64,000 bases of DNA from Nymphaea colorata (taxonomy: Eukaryota; Streptophyta; Magnoliopsida; Nymphaeales; Nymphaeaceae). Positions 11,304 to 22,504 of the stretch are shown piece by piece. A program made the position numbers and the translations under genes. A model generated the notes under the pieces. The model saw nothing but the letters and a program-made list of their open reading frames with translations, searched no databases and had not been told where the DNA came from. The stretch covers positions 2,674,704 to 2,738,703 of the forward strand of contig NC_045139.1 in assembly GCF_008831285.2 (NCBI RefSeq), given 5' to 3'. Positions within the stretch are counted from its first letter, which is position 1, and each line of letters begins with the position of its first letter.

Positions 11304-12275
11304 TGTTAACGATAAGATTAAATGACAGCCGTTTTAGAGATATTTAAGGAAAGAATCTTTCCAGGATGAATCAAAATTAATAATAAAGGAAAAAAAAATC
11401 TTTCCACAAAAATGAGATTTAGTTTTCCATGTTTATCTTTGTCAAAATTATAGTGTTAACGATAAGGTTGAAAGGCAACTGTTCTAGAAAAATTCAAGGA
11501 AAGAATCTCAGTAAAATCAATCAAAATTAATGACAAAGGAAAAAAAAATCTGTCCACAAAAATCAGATTTAATTTTTCATGTTTATCGTTGCCAAGATTA
11601 TAGGAACTTCAACTATTTATGTTCATTCTATGCATTATGTAAGCAAGGCTCATGGTGGCCTTCCATGGTGAAAAACTATGCACGTTTAATGAAAATAATC
11701 TTTTCATTGTTGGTTTTTATTTGTTTTGCTTCTTCTTTATTTTTTAACTTGGTATCAAAGCAGCAGAATACTTGATGAAGAACAATGAAGCCCATAGGTG
11801 GCCTGCAAACGACCAAATATATCATTGCCTTCTTCACCAAAGCGAAGACTCGATTCTGTTAAGAAAATTTTGAGGAACCAAACTTGGGTTTTTTGAATCG
11901 CTGCCAAAGCACGATTTACCTTCACAAAAAACTTCATGAAGCAAATTTGGGCTCGCCGAATCACTGCCAAAGAGATAGCATATACAAAGTTCTGCAGGAA
12001 ACTTGGACTTTTAGATTCATCGTTCAGTTTGAGAGATGATGTTAACGATAAGGTTGAATGACAACCGTTCTAGAGAGATTCAAGGAAAGAATCCCAACAA
12101 GATCAATCAAAATTAACGATAAAGGAAAAAAAAAATCTTTCCACAAAAAAAAGATTTAGTTTCTTATGTTCATTGTTGCCAAGATTATAAGAACTTCAAC
12201 TATTTAAGATTGTTCTATGCATTGTGTAACCAAGGCTCATAGTGGCCTTCCATGGTGAAAAACCATGCACATTAC
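11304..12275 (+). mobile_element. TRIM-like small LTR retrotransposon with an extra partial LTR
   Basis: A repeat beginning TGTTAACGATAAG occurs three times in direct orientation: 11304-11455 (partial), 11456 to about 11747, and 12040 to about 12275 (3' truncated). After the second copy comes TGGTATCAAAGCAGCAG at 11750, a near match to the initiator-Met primer-binding site. A purine-rich stretch (TTTGAGAGATGA) sits directly before the third copy. The internal region is only about 290 bp with no gag or pol, which fits a terminal-repeat retrotransposon in miniature. The extra partial LTR upstream suggests a nested or recombined copy. Exact ends and target duplication are not resolved. Confidence 0.7.
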
Positions 12276-14499
12276 TGAAAAGACATTAAACCCATTTGTC
12301 AACCCACCATTTGAGACAACTGTTGGGAAATTGAATTTATTGAATGTCACAGAGTTGCTATTCACAAGCCATCATTTGTAACAATGCGTCTTGTTGATCC
12401 ATAATCTTGGATGATGAGTAGATCAATGATTATCGAAGAGTTAAGAAATAAAAACTGTACTTTGGAAACCAAATGTCTCTTCATACAAAAACACAACAAG
12501 TACATGCTGATTTCTTATAAACCTCAATTATCCAAATCATGAAAGACTATTCTCTAGGAAATAAGAAAGAGAAACAGATAACTACCTTGTAAAAGATTTG
12601 TCCATTAGGTTTATTGATGATAAAAAGACTGTAGATAGCAGCCATGAACTTAACTTGAAAAGGAATGAAAAGTCAATCAACTTTTCAAGTCAACAACGTA
12701 TGAATTTCCATGCATGCCAAGAAACAAATAAAGAAGAAATGTCAAAGCACATAGTAGAAGCAAATCTAGCCACTCAAATGTAAGAATTTCCATGCATGCC
12801 AATAAACAAATATTAAGAAATGTCAAAGCACATAGTAAAAGCAAGTCTAGCCACTCAATTTTTTCCATATCCATCATTATGGAGATGGCATGTTGAAAGC
12901 TCTGTGGATATTCAAAACATTCAACTATGTGCTATCTTTGCATGTCACTCTTATGATATGCAGAGAACAAAAGAAAGAACGGTAGTTCAATTAGAAGAAA
13001 CAAAATATGTAGCTTTTAGCCATCATCAAGAGAACGTGATAATAAAAGGATAAAGAAGAGAAACATCGACGTAGAATACAAACACCAAATGGTTTAACTT
13101 AGGATTCAAAACCTTGAGAATTCAAAAGTCATGATTAGTTATTGATTCGATTACCTTCTAGAAGTTAAGACGTCTTCAATTACGACTTGAGACCAAAGAC
13201 CAACCGTCTGTGCAACTTCTCATTTGATCCAAAAAGTAGCAAGTTGCACCATAAATCTTTACATAAGCCAACTATCTTCTTAACTAAATGTCAATATATT
13301 TACAAACTGAAAGGATTAAGAATTTCTGTCATTTCAATGCCATGATGGATGAACAAAACATTCACCATTCTAGAAATGATGAGCTACCTCTAGAGTCTAG
13401 CCAAATCAGTAGATCGGTTCGTTCTATTTTTTTAACCACCCTCATATCACATTAACAAAGTGTCAAGTAATGTTGACATTGGCCTGGATCAGGCTCTAGC
13501 CAGCCTACAAGCCTATGCCATGGCCGAACCCCAGGCCTGATCATCAAGATCCAAAGCCAAGTCCAGCTTGACTCAATCCAATTTTAATGAAGAAAATAAA
13601 ATATTCATGTTTAATATAGAATACAGTATTTGTAAATAAAAATGAATAAAAAATATAAATATAATTTCATATTATATATGTGTTATCATGGTCTAAGCTC
13701 AGCCAACCATAATCTACCGTCAAGAAGTTCAATTCATATACTTATTTTTAATATAATATGGTATTCGTGGATCGTGCGCATTTGTTCTTTCATGCCTCTA
13801 AATTTACAGTTGAAACTCTTATCTGCTAAAATCCACTTTGTTTGCATTGTTAAGTTTCAGTATCCTTTCGATTTACAAATATGGTCATTTAAATATCTTC
13901 AGTTCTCTAAATTTTCAATGCATTCTGCATTATGACTTGTAATTGAAGGCTAGCAATCAAATAAATCAATACGAACCACTACAGTTGTTATTCACTTTTC
14001 TGCTAACTTAGAATCTAGAGTTTGTTCAAATGGAGACGCTGCAATATCCAGCTGTTGCAAAGCAAACAGTAAAGCCCAGTACCAGTAAGCATTCTCACGG
14101 CATTCTGCAATAAAAAATGTAATCATGATGTAATAGGAAATGGTGATTTTCATGTGCACTAACCCCATGAGAGTATTCAAACCATTGAGTTTGCCCAGAG
14201 GCAATACTGGGAGTTTGATGAACAACAACTTGTCTGGCTTTCAATCTTATTGCGATGACAAACTCTAGTTTGAGTAGATGCATTCATATAGCGATGCAAG
14301 GGGTTCGGATTCAGGTTAGATCCGGCCTTTACAAATTAATTTTTAATTCCTGCAATAAAATCTATCTTATCAGCTTTCTAACTTAGGTCTCAGTTTTGAA
14401 GCTAGATCAGGATGTGACGGACATAGGATCTGACATTTAGGGCCAGACCTTTATTGGATCTCAGTCAGATGTTGGACCCAAATTAAGCTTCCATTACTA
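12276..14499. other. AT-rich intergenic region, no gene seen
   Basis: Short ORFs on both strands show no recognisable domain. A tandem repeat of about 80 bp lies at 12700-12858 (separate entry). Near 13480-13580 a stretch with 'caggcctg'-type words resembles a common degenerate plant intergenic repeat. Confidence 0.45.
12700..12858. repeat. Tandem duplication, unit about 80 bp, two copies
   Basis: The unit starting 'gaatttccatgcatgcca' and ending 'tctagccactcaa' occurs at 12700-12782 and 12783-12858 with a few substitutions and a short indel. It is noncoding. Confidence 0.8.
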
Positions 14500-14705
14500 T
14501 TTGGTTTTTGGACAACATCATCTTGGCCAATGAGATGGTGAACTCGAAAGGTTTTTGGATCAAAGAGGGCTGTCTTCTCAAGCTTAACCTTTATAAGGCA
14601 TATGAGAGAGTCTCTTGGAAGTTTCTTCATAATAGCATGCATCTCTTGGGTTTTCATCCACGATGGTCGGTTTGGTACAAGGTGATTATGAATGGCAAAC
14701 TGTGA
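14500..14705 (+). mobile_element. LINE (L1-type) reverse transcriptase fragment
   Basis: The frame contains DNIILANEMVN, then LKLNLYKAYERVSWKFL, then LGFHPRW. This matches the segment around RT motif A of plant LINEs, usually K-x-D-x-x-K-A-Y-D-x-V-x-W. Both aspartates of that motif are changed here (to Asn and Glu), so even this piece is not catalytic. Only about 65 codons remain and no other LINE domain is visible next to it. It is an old 5'- and 3'-truncated scrap. Confidence 0.75.
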
Positions 14706-14877
14706 GACCGGTTTGGAGCTAATAGGGTGGGGGCCTCCAACAAGGGAACCCAATGTCCCTTCACTTGTTCCTTTTAGTTATAGAAATGTTTAATCATAAA
14801 ATTCAGTTAGATGTGAACATCATTCTTATTCAAGTCCCGAATGTTCGTAATCAAACAAGTAGTCGTGGCTGTTATGT

Positions 14878-15027
14878 AGGTTGATGAGAATATTGAGACA
14901 TTCGAGAGGACGGACTGCAGATGCCAAGTGCAGCATGAGTTGGCTAGGCTGAACTTCAACATGGTGCAGACAATCCACAAAAGACAGCTCAGGGTGCTCT
15001 CGAATGTCTCAATATTCTCATCAACCT
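14878..15027. repeat. Perfect 31-bp inverted repeat with an 88-bp loop
   Basis: The arm at 14878-14908 (begins AGGTTGATGAGAATATTGAG) is exactly complementary to 14997-15027. The loop and right flank resemble DNA near 17156-17375. There the part matching the loop is in the opposite orientation, so this looks like a local inversion or fold-back inside a repeated element. Confidence 0.85.
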
Positions 15028-15579
15028 CCACCCTGCGAACCCTTCTCTGAAATGAAATCTGCAGGGCACCAGGTAACTGGTCCATGCAGCTTATCCTTGG
15101 TCCAAGATTCTCTTAAGAGAAAGCCGTATATAGAGCTGCATCTGAGTGTCTCACCTCCTATATGTAAGGGGAACACATGGTTGACCATGTTTTTGTATCA
15201 CAGTATGTCTGTCTAAGTGATCTGAGCTCAACCGTCTCTGTCTCATATGTCCCACTCCTCATGAACATTGCACCCACAAGGTGAAAAAAGGACAAGCCCG
15301 GTCGGTTCTCAAATGAAAGTAGTGGTACCCATCAAACAGCACATCATGTTGATGTTCGTAATGGTGACCGTTGATAATCGAAATTGACGGTAAAGATTAT
15401 ACATCTTAAAATATGATCTCCATTTCATGGCTTACACAAGTTATCGTTCTCATCTTAAAATACTTTATGACCATGTTGTATTTTGAATTATACAATTTTT
15501 TTGGTCTAGCAAGCTTGGCATGTTCATTTCTGATTATCTTCGAATCACTCGATTTATCTTAATATGGTCTTAGGTGCCA

Positions 15580-15800
15580 TATATCTTGAAAATGAGAAGA
15601 CGTTCAAGCCATACTTAAACGAGGGTTTAGACGTCGTTGGGCCCCTAGCTGGTAAGGGACTGGTCCTGCGTTCGAATAGCATAGTTTCCAACCCTTTTGC
15701 CCACGGCGTCCTGTGACTTTGAGGGCAGAAGAAGTAACCTCCGAATTTTACGCTGCCGAGTGGCAAAACTTGGATGTGGTCTCCTTGATCAGCGTCGGAA
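15580..15800 (+). mobile_element. Possible tRNA-derived SINE remnant
   Basis: GCGTTCGAAT at 15669-15678 resembles a Pol III B box, and TAGCTGGTAAGG just upstream loosely resembles an A box. The spacing is shorter than in a tRNA, and I find no poly(A) tail or target duplication. This is only a suggestion. Confidence 0.3.
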
Positions 15801-16048
15801 GGAGAAAAAAAAAATGTTTTGTTCATATATTTTCATTACCATTTGCTCAGATTTGAACGTATATTGATTTTCACTTTTTTTTTTTTTTTGAATTTTTTTC
15901 GTATGGATTTTATGTCAACTGTCAAAAGAAAAAAATGAAGTGTATGAAACTTTATTTTTCCAGCATGGTGTAAATATATATACACACACATAGTTCAGAA
16001 GGAAGAGCGGCACAGCTGCAATGAACAAGGAGTGACACTGATAAAAGA

Positions 16049-16049
<1 letters not shown>

Positions 16050-16088
<39 letters not shown>
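16050..16088. repeat. (AT)n microsatellite
   Basis: About 19 AT dinucleotides in a row. Similar runs occur at 18355-18386, 18474-18492, 25132-25170 and 47699-47717. Confidence 0.9.
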
Positions 16089-16090
<2 letters not shown>

Positions 16091-16163
16091 TACACATTGA
16101 AGCGGCATGGATCCATAACGGGACCTTTGACCAATCTTTGGATCCAAAATCAGCTCTAAGACA

Positions 16164-16211
16164 GGGAGTAATTAAGTAGAGAATTAGGAGCACACGTAAG
16201 GATGTAAAACG
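16164..16211. repeat. 48-bp direct repeat flanking the left arm of an inverted repeat (copy 1)
   Basis: The sequence from GGGAGTAATTAAGTAGAG through GGATGTAAA is repeated almost exactly at 16405-16452. The pair brackets the left arm of the large inverted repeat described next, and the end of the second copy overlaps the arm. Confidence 0.8.
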
Positions 16212-17614
16212 GTTTTAATTCACGTCATTTGAGGGTTGTGTAGCGGAATCAGATTCCGGCACAACTGAAAAAGCCGGAAGTCCCATATCCATGTCCTAAC
16301 CATTTATTTCATCCTTGACCGCGTGTGACTCACGAAGCTATTCTCCGTCATTCCTTTATAAATTTGAACACGGAAATAATGTTTAGTGCGTTCTATTTAT
16401 GACCGGGAGTAATTAAGTAGAGAATTAGGAGCGCACGTAAGGATGTAAACACGTTAGACGAAGGCTCAAGACTTCAACTAGAATTAATGGTGGTGGATGA
16501 CTAGATCCTCCGCCCGCCAACTTTGAGCTCTAGCGGTTCTGAGAAAAGGTGGAGCTCAGCTTACACTCTGGTCAGTTCTGCTGAATTCAACGTGTGGGAT
16601 CGACTAAGATCCATATGAACGGGAGACTGTAAAGTCCAAAGGTGAGAATTTATAATTGAAGTGGAAATTTAGAGACTGGAAGAGAAGACATGGTGCCCAG
16701 AAAGCAATAATGATGACACCTAGTCCAAGGCAGAACAAACGGTTGGAACAACTAAGCTTAGTCGAGACGATGAATCCCAGAGATTTTTGAATGCATGTGC
16801 TCGATTAGCATCATCCAGGACGCGATTTTGGAACTGCACTCTCTGCATCGGAGTTGTTTCAGGCATACGAGCACCATTCAATGCCTCGAACGATATTTAT
16901 TACAACATTAAAAGTAACATTACAAATGGTCTCCAACCCAACTCCAAATGCGTGCCAAAATCTTCCCAATATTGAGAGTCATGTGCTCGTCCAAGCCCAA
17001 GTCCCTCCGCCACCTGCAAATATATGCATACCTCCTTAAATACGAACCAAATATATCTTATGAAACTTACGTTTTTGTATAAATGTAGGTGGAAAATCAA
17101 GTATTATATTACTAAATACAAATTATGCTAGGAGAAGAATGAAAGCATATTCTTCGCTGTCTTTGGTGGATTGTCTGCACCATGTTGAAGTCCAACTCAT
17201 GCTGCACTTGCAATTTTCCATTCGTCCTCTCGAATTTCTCAACAAGCCCTCCAACCTCGTGCCTGTCAACCCTCCTCTGGAAGGAAAGATGCAGGGCACC
17301 CTCTTCTGCATGTCGATCCATCCTCTGGTCCAGTCCATGATGCAGCTCTGAAGAAAAGCTATATAGAGCTGCATCGGAGGTTAGAGAATTCTCTACTTAA
17401 TTACTCCCGATCATAAATAGAATGCACTAAACATTTCCGTGTTCAAATTTATAAAGGAATGACGGAGAATAGCTTCCTGAGTCACACGCAGTCAAGGATG
17501 AAATAAATGGTTAGGACATGGATATGGGACTTTCGGCTTTTTCAGTTAGTACCGGAATCTGATTCCGCTGCACAACCCTCAAATGACGTGAATTAAAACC
17601 GTTTTACATCCTTA
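16197..17614. mobile_element. Inverted-repeat element: 230-bp arms, 960-bp core
   Basis: The left arm at 16197-16426 and right arm at 17387-17614 are reverse complements at roughly 90% or better by eye. Both outer ends read TAAGGATGTAAAACGG inward. Long terminal inverted repeats around a noncoding core suggest a non-autonomous DNA transposon (Mutator-like or a fold-back type), but I find no clear 9-bp target duplication. The core contains minus-strand coding-like DNA at about 17130-17321 related to 14880-15085, probably another repeat family. It has no transposase. Confidence 0.65.
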
Positions 17615-18348
17615 TTGATACAGAGCATTAGTGACAGCTTATAGTACAACAATAATTTCGCTATATCCATCAAACCAACTCTGGCAGCCCGAATTACAAG
17701 CAAGATCTATTTTTTCTGCTTTACTTTTGTGTTGGCACAATTCAGTTGCTTTTGCAAGGATAGTTCCATTGATGAATAGACATTGTTTCTCGAACGTGAC
17801 AATGGAAATGAGATTTGAACATCTAATCCCTTAAGGGTGAGCTGCCTTGCCATCTGTTGCATTAAGGTCATTGAAGTTTCCAATTTGTACTTGATAAACT
17901 TATTTTGCAGCCCAACGACATAAAAGAAAAATACTCAAAATTAGGGAGCTTGATGTGGGGATCGAATGAACGGAAGTTCCTATGTATAAGTTGCTTATTG
18001 TGTAAAATAATTCCCTCTATTATTCATCTGTTGAGTCCTCATATGTAATGTTATGCAGAACTAGAAGATTCGATGTGGGACCAACATAGTAAAAAATTTT
18101 GAGTATGGGGGGAGGTCCTGGAAACTTGATTTTTGTCAACCGGATCACGTGGACTCACGTAAGATGTCTTCCATAACTGGATAATTTTGCAGAAATAAGT
18201 GGAGAATTGATTAATTTATCTATCGCATTGAGTTGGAGCAGTACTGAAATTATTAATTTTTATTAAATTTTAAATTGGTAAATTATAGATAGAAGAATAA
18301 ACAAAATGGAAATATATAGCGAGGTTTGCTTTGTCTCAACAAGCATAA

Positions 18349-18395
<47 letters not shown>

Positions 18396-20356
18396 TTTTG
18401 GGGCTTCATAGTGCAATAGTTTGGGGTGGAGGTTGGTAGGTAGTTAGTCTCCATTTCAAACATCAGGACTTATATATATATATATATATATATAGCGTAT
18501 CATATTTGATGAGATTGGTGCAAAAGTTTGGGGTGGATGTTGGTAGGTAGCTAATTTTGAACATCAGGACTTCAACTTCTTGTACTGCAAAATGAGAGTT
18601 ACTGATGTGCAAATTGAAATGTAGTAAAAATTGCCCTCTGAAGCCCCAAAAATATGTTGTATACTCTAAGAAGATAACGGGTCGGATGAGGAGTTCGGCT
18701 CTTTGCTAATGGTGGATCTCCCCCATTCACTTGAAATATATATAAAGATCTTTAAGAATACTCACTCCTCTTGTTGGTAAACTTGAATTTGGGAAAAAAA
18801 GGTAAGACAAATTACAAATATAAACAACATAAAATACACATACATATAAACATATAATGGAATGTCAGACGTTGATGAGAATTATCTAGTATGATAATTC
18901 CAATGAAATCATAGGGTAGCATTTACGTTGAAAATATCAAAGCTACTTTGTTTTTTAAGGTTCCAATGTGCCCTTAAAATGAGAGAAAACATAATTGAAT
19001 GAGTTTTCTAAACTCGTTTGTCTCTTTTCAAGGGTATTTTAAATTATTAAAAAAACTTGGCTTTTATATTTTTTTCAAAATATATATATATGAATAAATG
19101 AACGACGATGACTCTAGTTAAATAGAGTCACTCAAATATCTAATTAAGGTCATTCATCTAAAACAGATGAATGGTCTAGAGAAAATCAAAAAGAAAAAAA
19201 TATAAATTAATATCATCACCTTTTTATCTTTATTTTTCTCTTAACCATTAATCTTATACCAAATGGTAGTGTTAATTTAAAAACTAGAGTCACCATTCAA
19301 TAAATAAATATATAAAATAAATAAATTATATATATATATACTTACTTGGCTTCGTAACACTGGGATGTCCAATTGGATGACCCAATTTTTATAATTAAGA
19401 GAGAGAAAAAAAGGTGTTGGTCCTCTCCTTTGAGAACGGGAGAGACCAGTGCCACCCCCACTGAGGTATTAGGCAAACGTTTGCTGGTGAGGGAGGAGGG
19501 GGGGAGCCCGATGCTTACTTTTTTTTTTTTTGTCACTAGGCTTGACATATGTGTAACCATTGTGTTTTTACAAGTTGTAAAAGTTCATCAAATTAATGAT
19601 TGCCGGCCAAAACCAAAGATAATACCAATGGTAGAGCTAGAAAATTTTAGTTGAGGGGCACTAATCTATCTATCGCTTAGGATAATGAGTGATTGCAAGC
19701 AACTGACTCAAGTCTGGTGTGGGCACTACATGCGGCTGAACCTATGTCCATCTTAATCATAATGCAAGTTTTTAGGGGCTGGTGTGGGAAGTGGCCCACT
19801 CCAATCACATGATAGCTCCGCTATTGAATTCCATGCTTGAAATTATTATTTTATCTTTTTACATTGATGAAAGGTACGATTTCGGAAGGGAGAGTGTCAG
19901 ATCTTAAATCAATTGTTCTCAAATCATTTTAGATCGGGAGCAATCAAATGGCCCTTTAGTTTGTTTTAGGTAAAACTGTTTTATTTGGATTGCATGGAAA
20001 AAAAAGACAATATATCAATACAATTCACTCGATGTTGTTGGTCAAGTCAGCTTTGAAACCAAATTGATCATCACCAACATTAGGAGAACCAAAATTGATG
20101 TTTGGATTTAAAGCAATAGCAAAGGTAGACTTCAATATCATAAATACTAAGAAAAGTTAGCTTACAATGAAACTTAAAAAAATCTGAATGCATTTCCAAG
20201 CTAAACTAAGAGAAGATTTGCATTGAATTAAAATTTTATCTTGATATAAAAACTAATATGTGTATATAGATCTTATCCGGATCCAATGAGTCCGATTGGT
20301 CCATTAAAACCAGGGATCGAAGAAACCATAAACCAGATCTAGCTTTACATGCATTC
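17615..20356. other. AT-rich intergenic region, no gene seen
   Basis: Contains two long TA runs (18355-18386 and 18474-18492) followed by partly repeated DNA ('gtttggggtgga' plus 'ggttggtaggtag' at 18420-18440 and 18530-18550). A stretch at 19650-19820 carries words ('ctggtgtgggca', 'tagctccgctatt') that also occur near 22440-22500. It looks like remnants of short transposons. No gene is supported. Confidence 0.45.
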
Positions 20357-21835
20357 ACTAGGGAAAAAACACTGGTTTGGGAAGTCATTCTCAACCCCTC
20401 GAGCATCCATGAACTTTTACAAACATCTTTGAATCGAAGCTCAGCTTTACAATCCCAGTCAGATCAATTGGAATCCTCAGAAACACGCTCTACATGACTA
20501 AAAGGTCTGCTCAATTGAAGTTATGGAAAAAGGAACAATTTGTGCATTTTGATTGAGTTGAAACTCTTCCAAGAAAAGAGAATATCATGTAACTTTGACC
20601 TTGTTTGCTGCAAGGCTTGGGATGAGCCTTCAAGGCTTCTACATCCTGCTGCTTAATGCCAGGAACGTCCTCAACCTTTCCGCAGCTTCTTGCTTCCGGT
20701 GTGGTGAGGGAAGGTGGGAACCAAGGCAAGAAATTGAGCCGACAGCAATGAGAACAAAAAACGTGTCCTATTAGAAAAAGACGCGTATAATATGTCAAAA
20801 CAGAATAAGCCATATTAAACGTGAAAAAAAAACACATCTTTTTAAAAAAAACGCCAAAAAATAAAAAACATGAAAAAAACATATTATACGTTTTTTTTTG
20901 CGTTTTTTTCATATTTTTTATGATTTTTTATTTTTTATAATTTTAAGATTTATTAAATGTTTTAAGTTTTTTTAAATTTTGTCAAGATTTTCTAGTTTTA
21001 TTCCCGACATATACAAGTTTGCCATTTTATACTCAAAAATTTCTTGTCGTCGTACACGTTTTTTATGACAATGGAACTTTAAATGATGATGCATCATGTT
21101 CTTTTGTAGGATAGGATTAATTGTTCGATATACCATACTCTAGTTGATCACGTGTATGCTTCTTACCCTAGTGTAGAAGTAACCCTAAAACCTGGAAACA
21201 AGGGGAAAGGGGAGCCTCGGGTTCTCGTTCTAAATTAGAATATCAAATTGCTACTTATTATTTATTCTTGTGCATGAAGCAAAAGAATTAGTTCATTTAT
21301 GACATCTATATGTTAATCGTTTTCATAGAAATAAAATCAGTTTGAGCTGTGATCACACATACCAATTTTTGCATTAATTTAAAATTTTTAAAAATAAAAA
21401 ACAAGCAATTTGACATTAAAAAACGTGAAAATGATGCAATGCAAACTGAAGAAAAAATGAAAAAATGTGTTTTTTTCATTTTTTTTTCAAAAAATGGTGT
21501 TTTTTTCTATGTTCCAAACGGCTTAATTATTTATCACGTCTTTTTTTGTTTTTTACAAGTGTTGTGTGTCCGTGATAGCTACACAATGAAGCCTGCGAGC
21601 TTTTCAATGGCTGAGTAACGCAAATAAAGGCGCCTCAAGCCCTTCAAGTCTGCAAGGGAGTTGGGGGAAGATGCAACAGATTTACAGCATGAAACGTCTA
21701 GTACTTAAGAAAAGAGCAATCCAAGATAAAGACAGTTCAGTTGCTTCAACCATGCCATACATTCAAGCAGAGTTGAAATGGCAGCTTGACTAAGTCAAGT
21801 GAGTTAAGCTCTTAAGATGGCAAACAGATGTATGA
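20357..21835 (-). pseudogene. psi-TNL-B: LRR relic interrupted by an A/T-rich insertion
   Basis: On the minus strand, 21835 to 21588 encodes LRR remnants: KSLTHL, and then from 21701 a clear repeat with SPNSLADLKGLRRLYLRYS. At about 20750 the LRR exon resumes with FLPWFPPSLTT and CGKVEDVPGIKQ, closely matching psi-TNL-A (FLPWLPPSLNT, CGKLEDVPGINQ). Between them lie about 800 bp of A/T-rich DNA with partly complementary ends, most simply read as an insertion into the exon. 'caatga' occurs at both junctions and may be a target duplication. Sequence at 20357-20608 matches psi-TNL-A intron DNA. Only a fraction of the gene is left. Confidence 0.75.
20757..21580. mobile_element. Probable small DNA transposon inside psi-TNL-B
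   Basis: The insert carries A/T-rich arms with related words in inverted orientation ('aaagacgcg...' near 20790; 'cacgtcttttttt' near 21536). LRR coding sequence flanks it on both sides in one orientation. I could not define clean terminal inverted repeats; 'caatga' at both junctions is a weak candidate target duplication. It contains no coding sequence. Confidence 0.45.
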
Positions 21836-22504
21836 ACTCAGCACCGTGCAACAAGTAAAATCCAATGTCTTTAAAGGTGTATTCGATTATCCTGGATTTG
21901 AAATCCATGGATCTAATGTAGATATGGTGTGGCATGTTTTTGTTGATGTGGCAAAAGTAGGGGTGAAGGCAGGTGTATGCTATGTGGGCAATTGCCCGCA
22001 TAGTCCCAAGAAATCTTTTTATTTTCATATTGATGTTTCAAGGCAATTTTTCTCACTCACATAATGGTGCTTCTTACAAATTTAAAATTTTATACCTAGT
22101 ACCCCTTAATAGTAATTTTCTAGCTTTGTCCCTAGGCAAAAGATTCATGATAAAATATATTGCTTATCAAACTAAGGATTATAAGTCAGATCTACCTAAG
22201 ATCTTTATTTTACTTTTTTGCATTGATAAAAGTTCAAAGTTAAATGAGGATCTCAAATCCAAGGGCCCCTAAATATGGCGTGCCATGAAAATATAGACAC
22301 ATGGTTCTGTTACAACAATGGCTAAAACACTATATATCTAACTCCTTTTTGTGGCTGATATGATGCATATACATGAGCATGAGATTGATAATTAATCGAC
22401 AAAGCCCCATCTTGCCAATAAAGATAGAACAAAAAAAAAAGCAGTGGCGGAGCTAAATTGTTGCTGGCGTGGGCACTTGTCCACACCAGCCCAAAAAAAC
22501 ATTA

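Larger units (their letters stand above)
14706..16163. other. Repeat-rich intergenic region
   Basis: No gene is called. The region holds a 31-bp perfect inverted repeat (14878/14997), a sequence at about 15020-15150 related to 17220-17375, a possible SINE remnant near 15580-15800, and an AT dinucleotide run at 16050-16088. Confidence 0.5.

Noticed and set aside
14451..14753. Minus-strand ORF of 100 codons
   Set aside because: It overlaps the plus-strand LINE reverse transcriptase fragment, which has recognisable motifs. The minus ORF has none.
15580..15700. Functional tRNA gene suggested by a GTTCGAAT motif
   Set aside because: No cloverleaf can be drawn around it and the A-to-B box distance is wrong. 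Kept only as a weak SINE suggestion.
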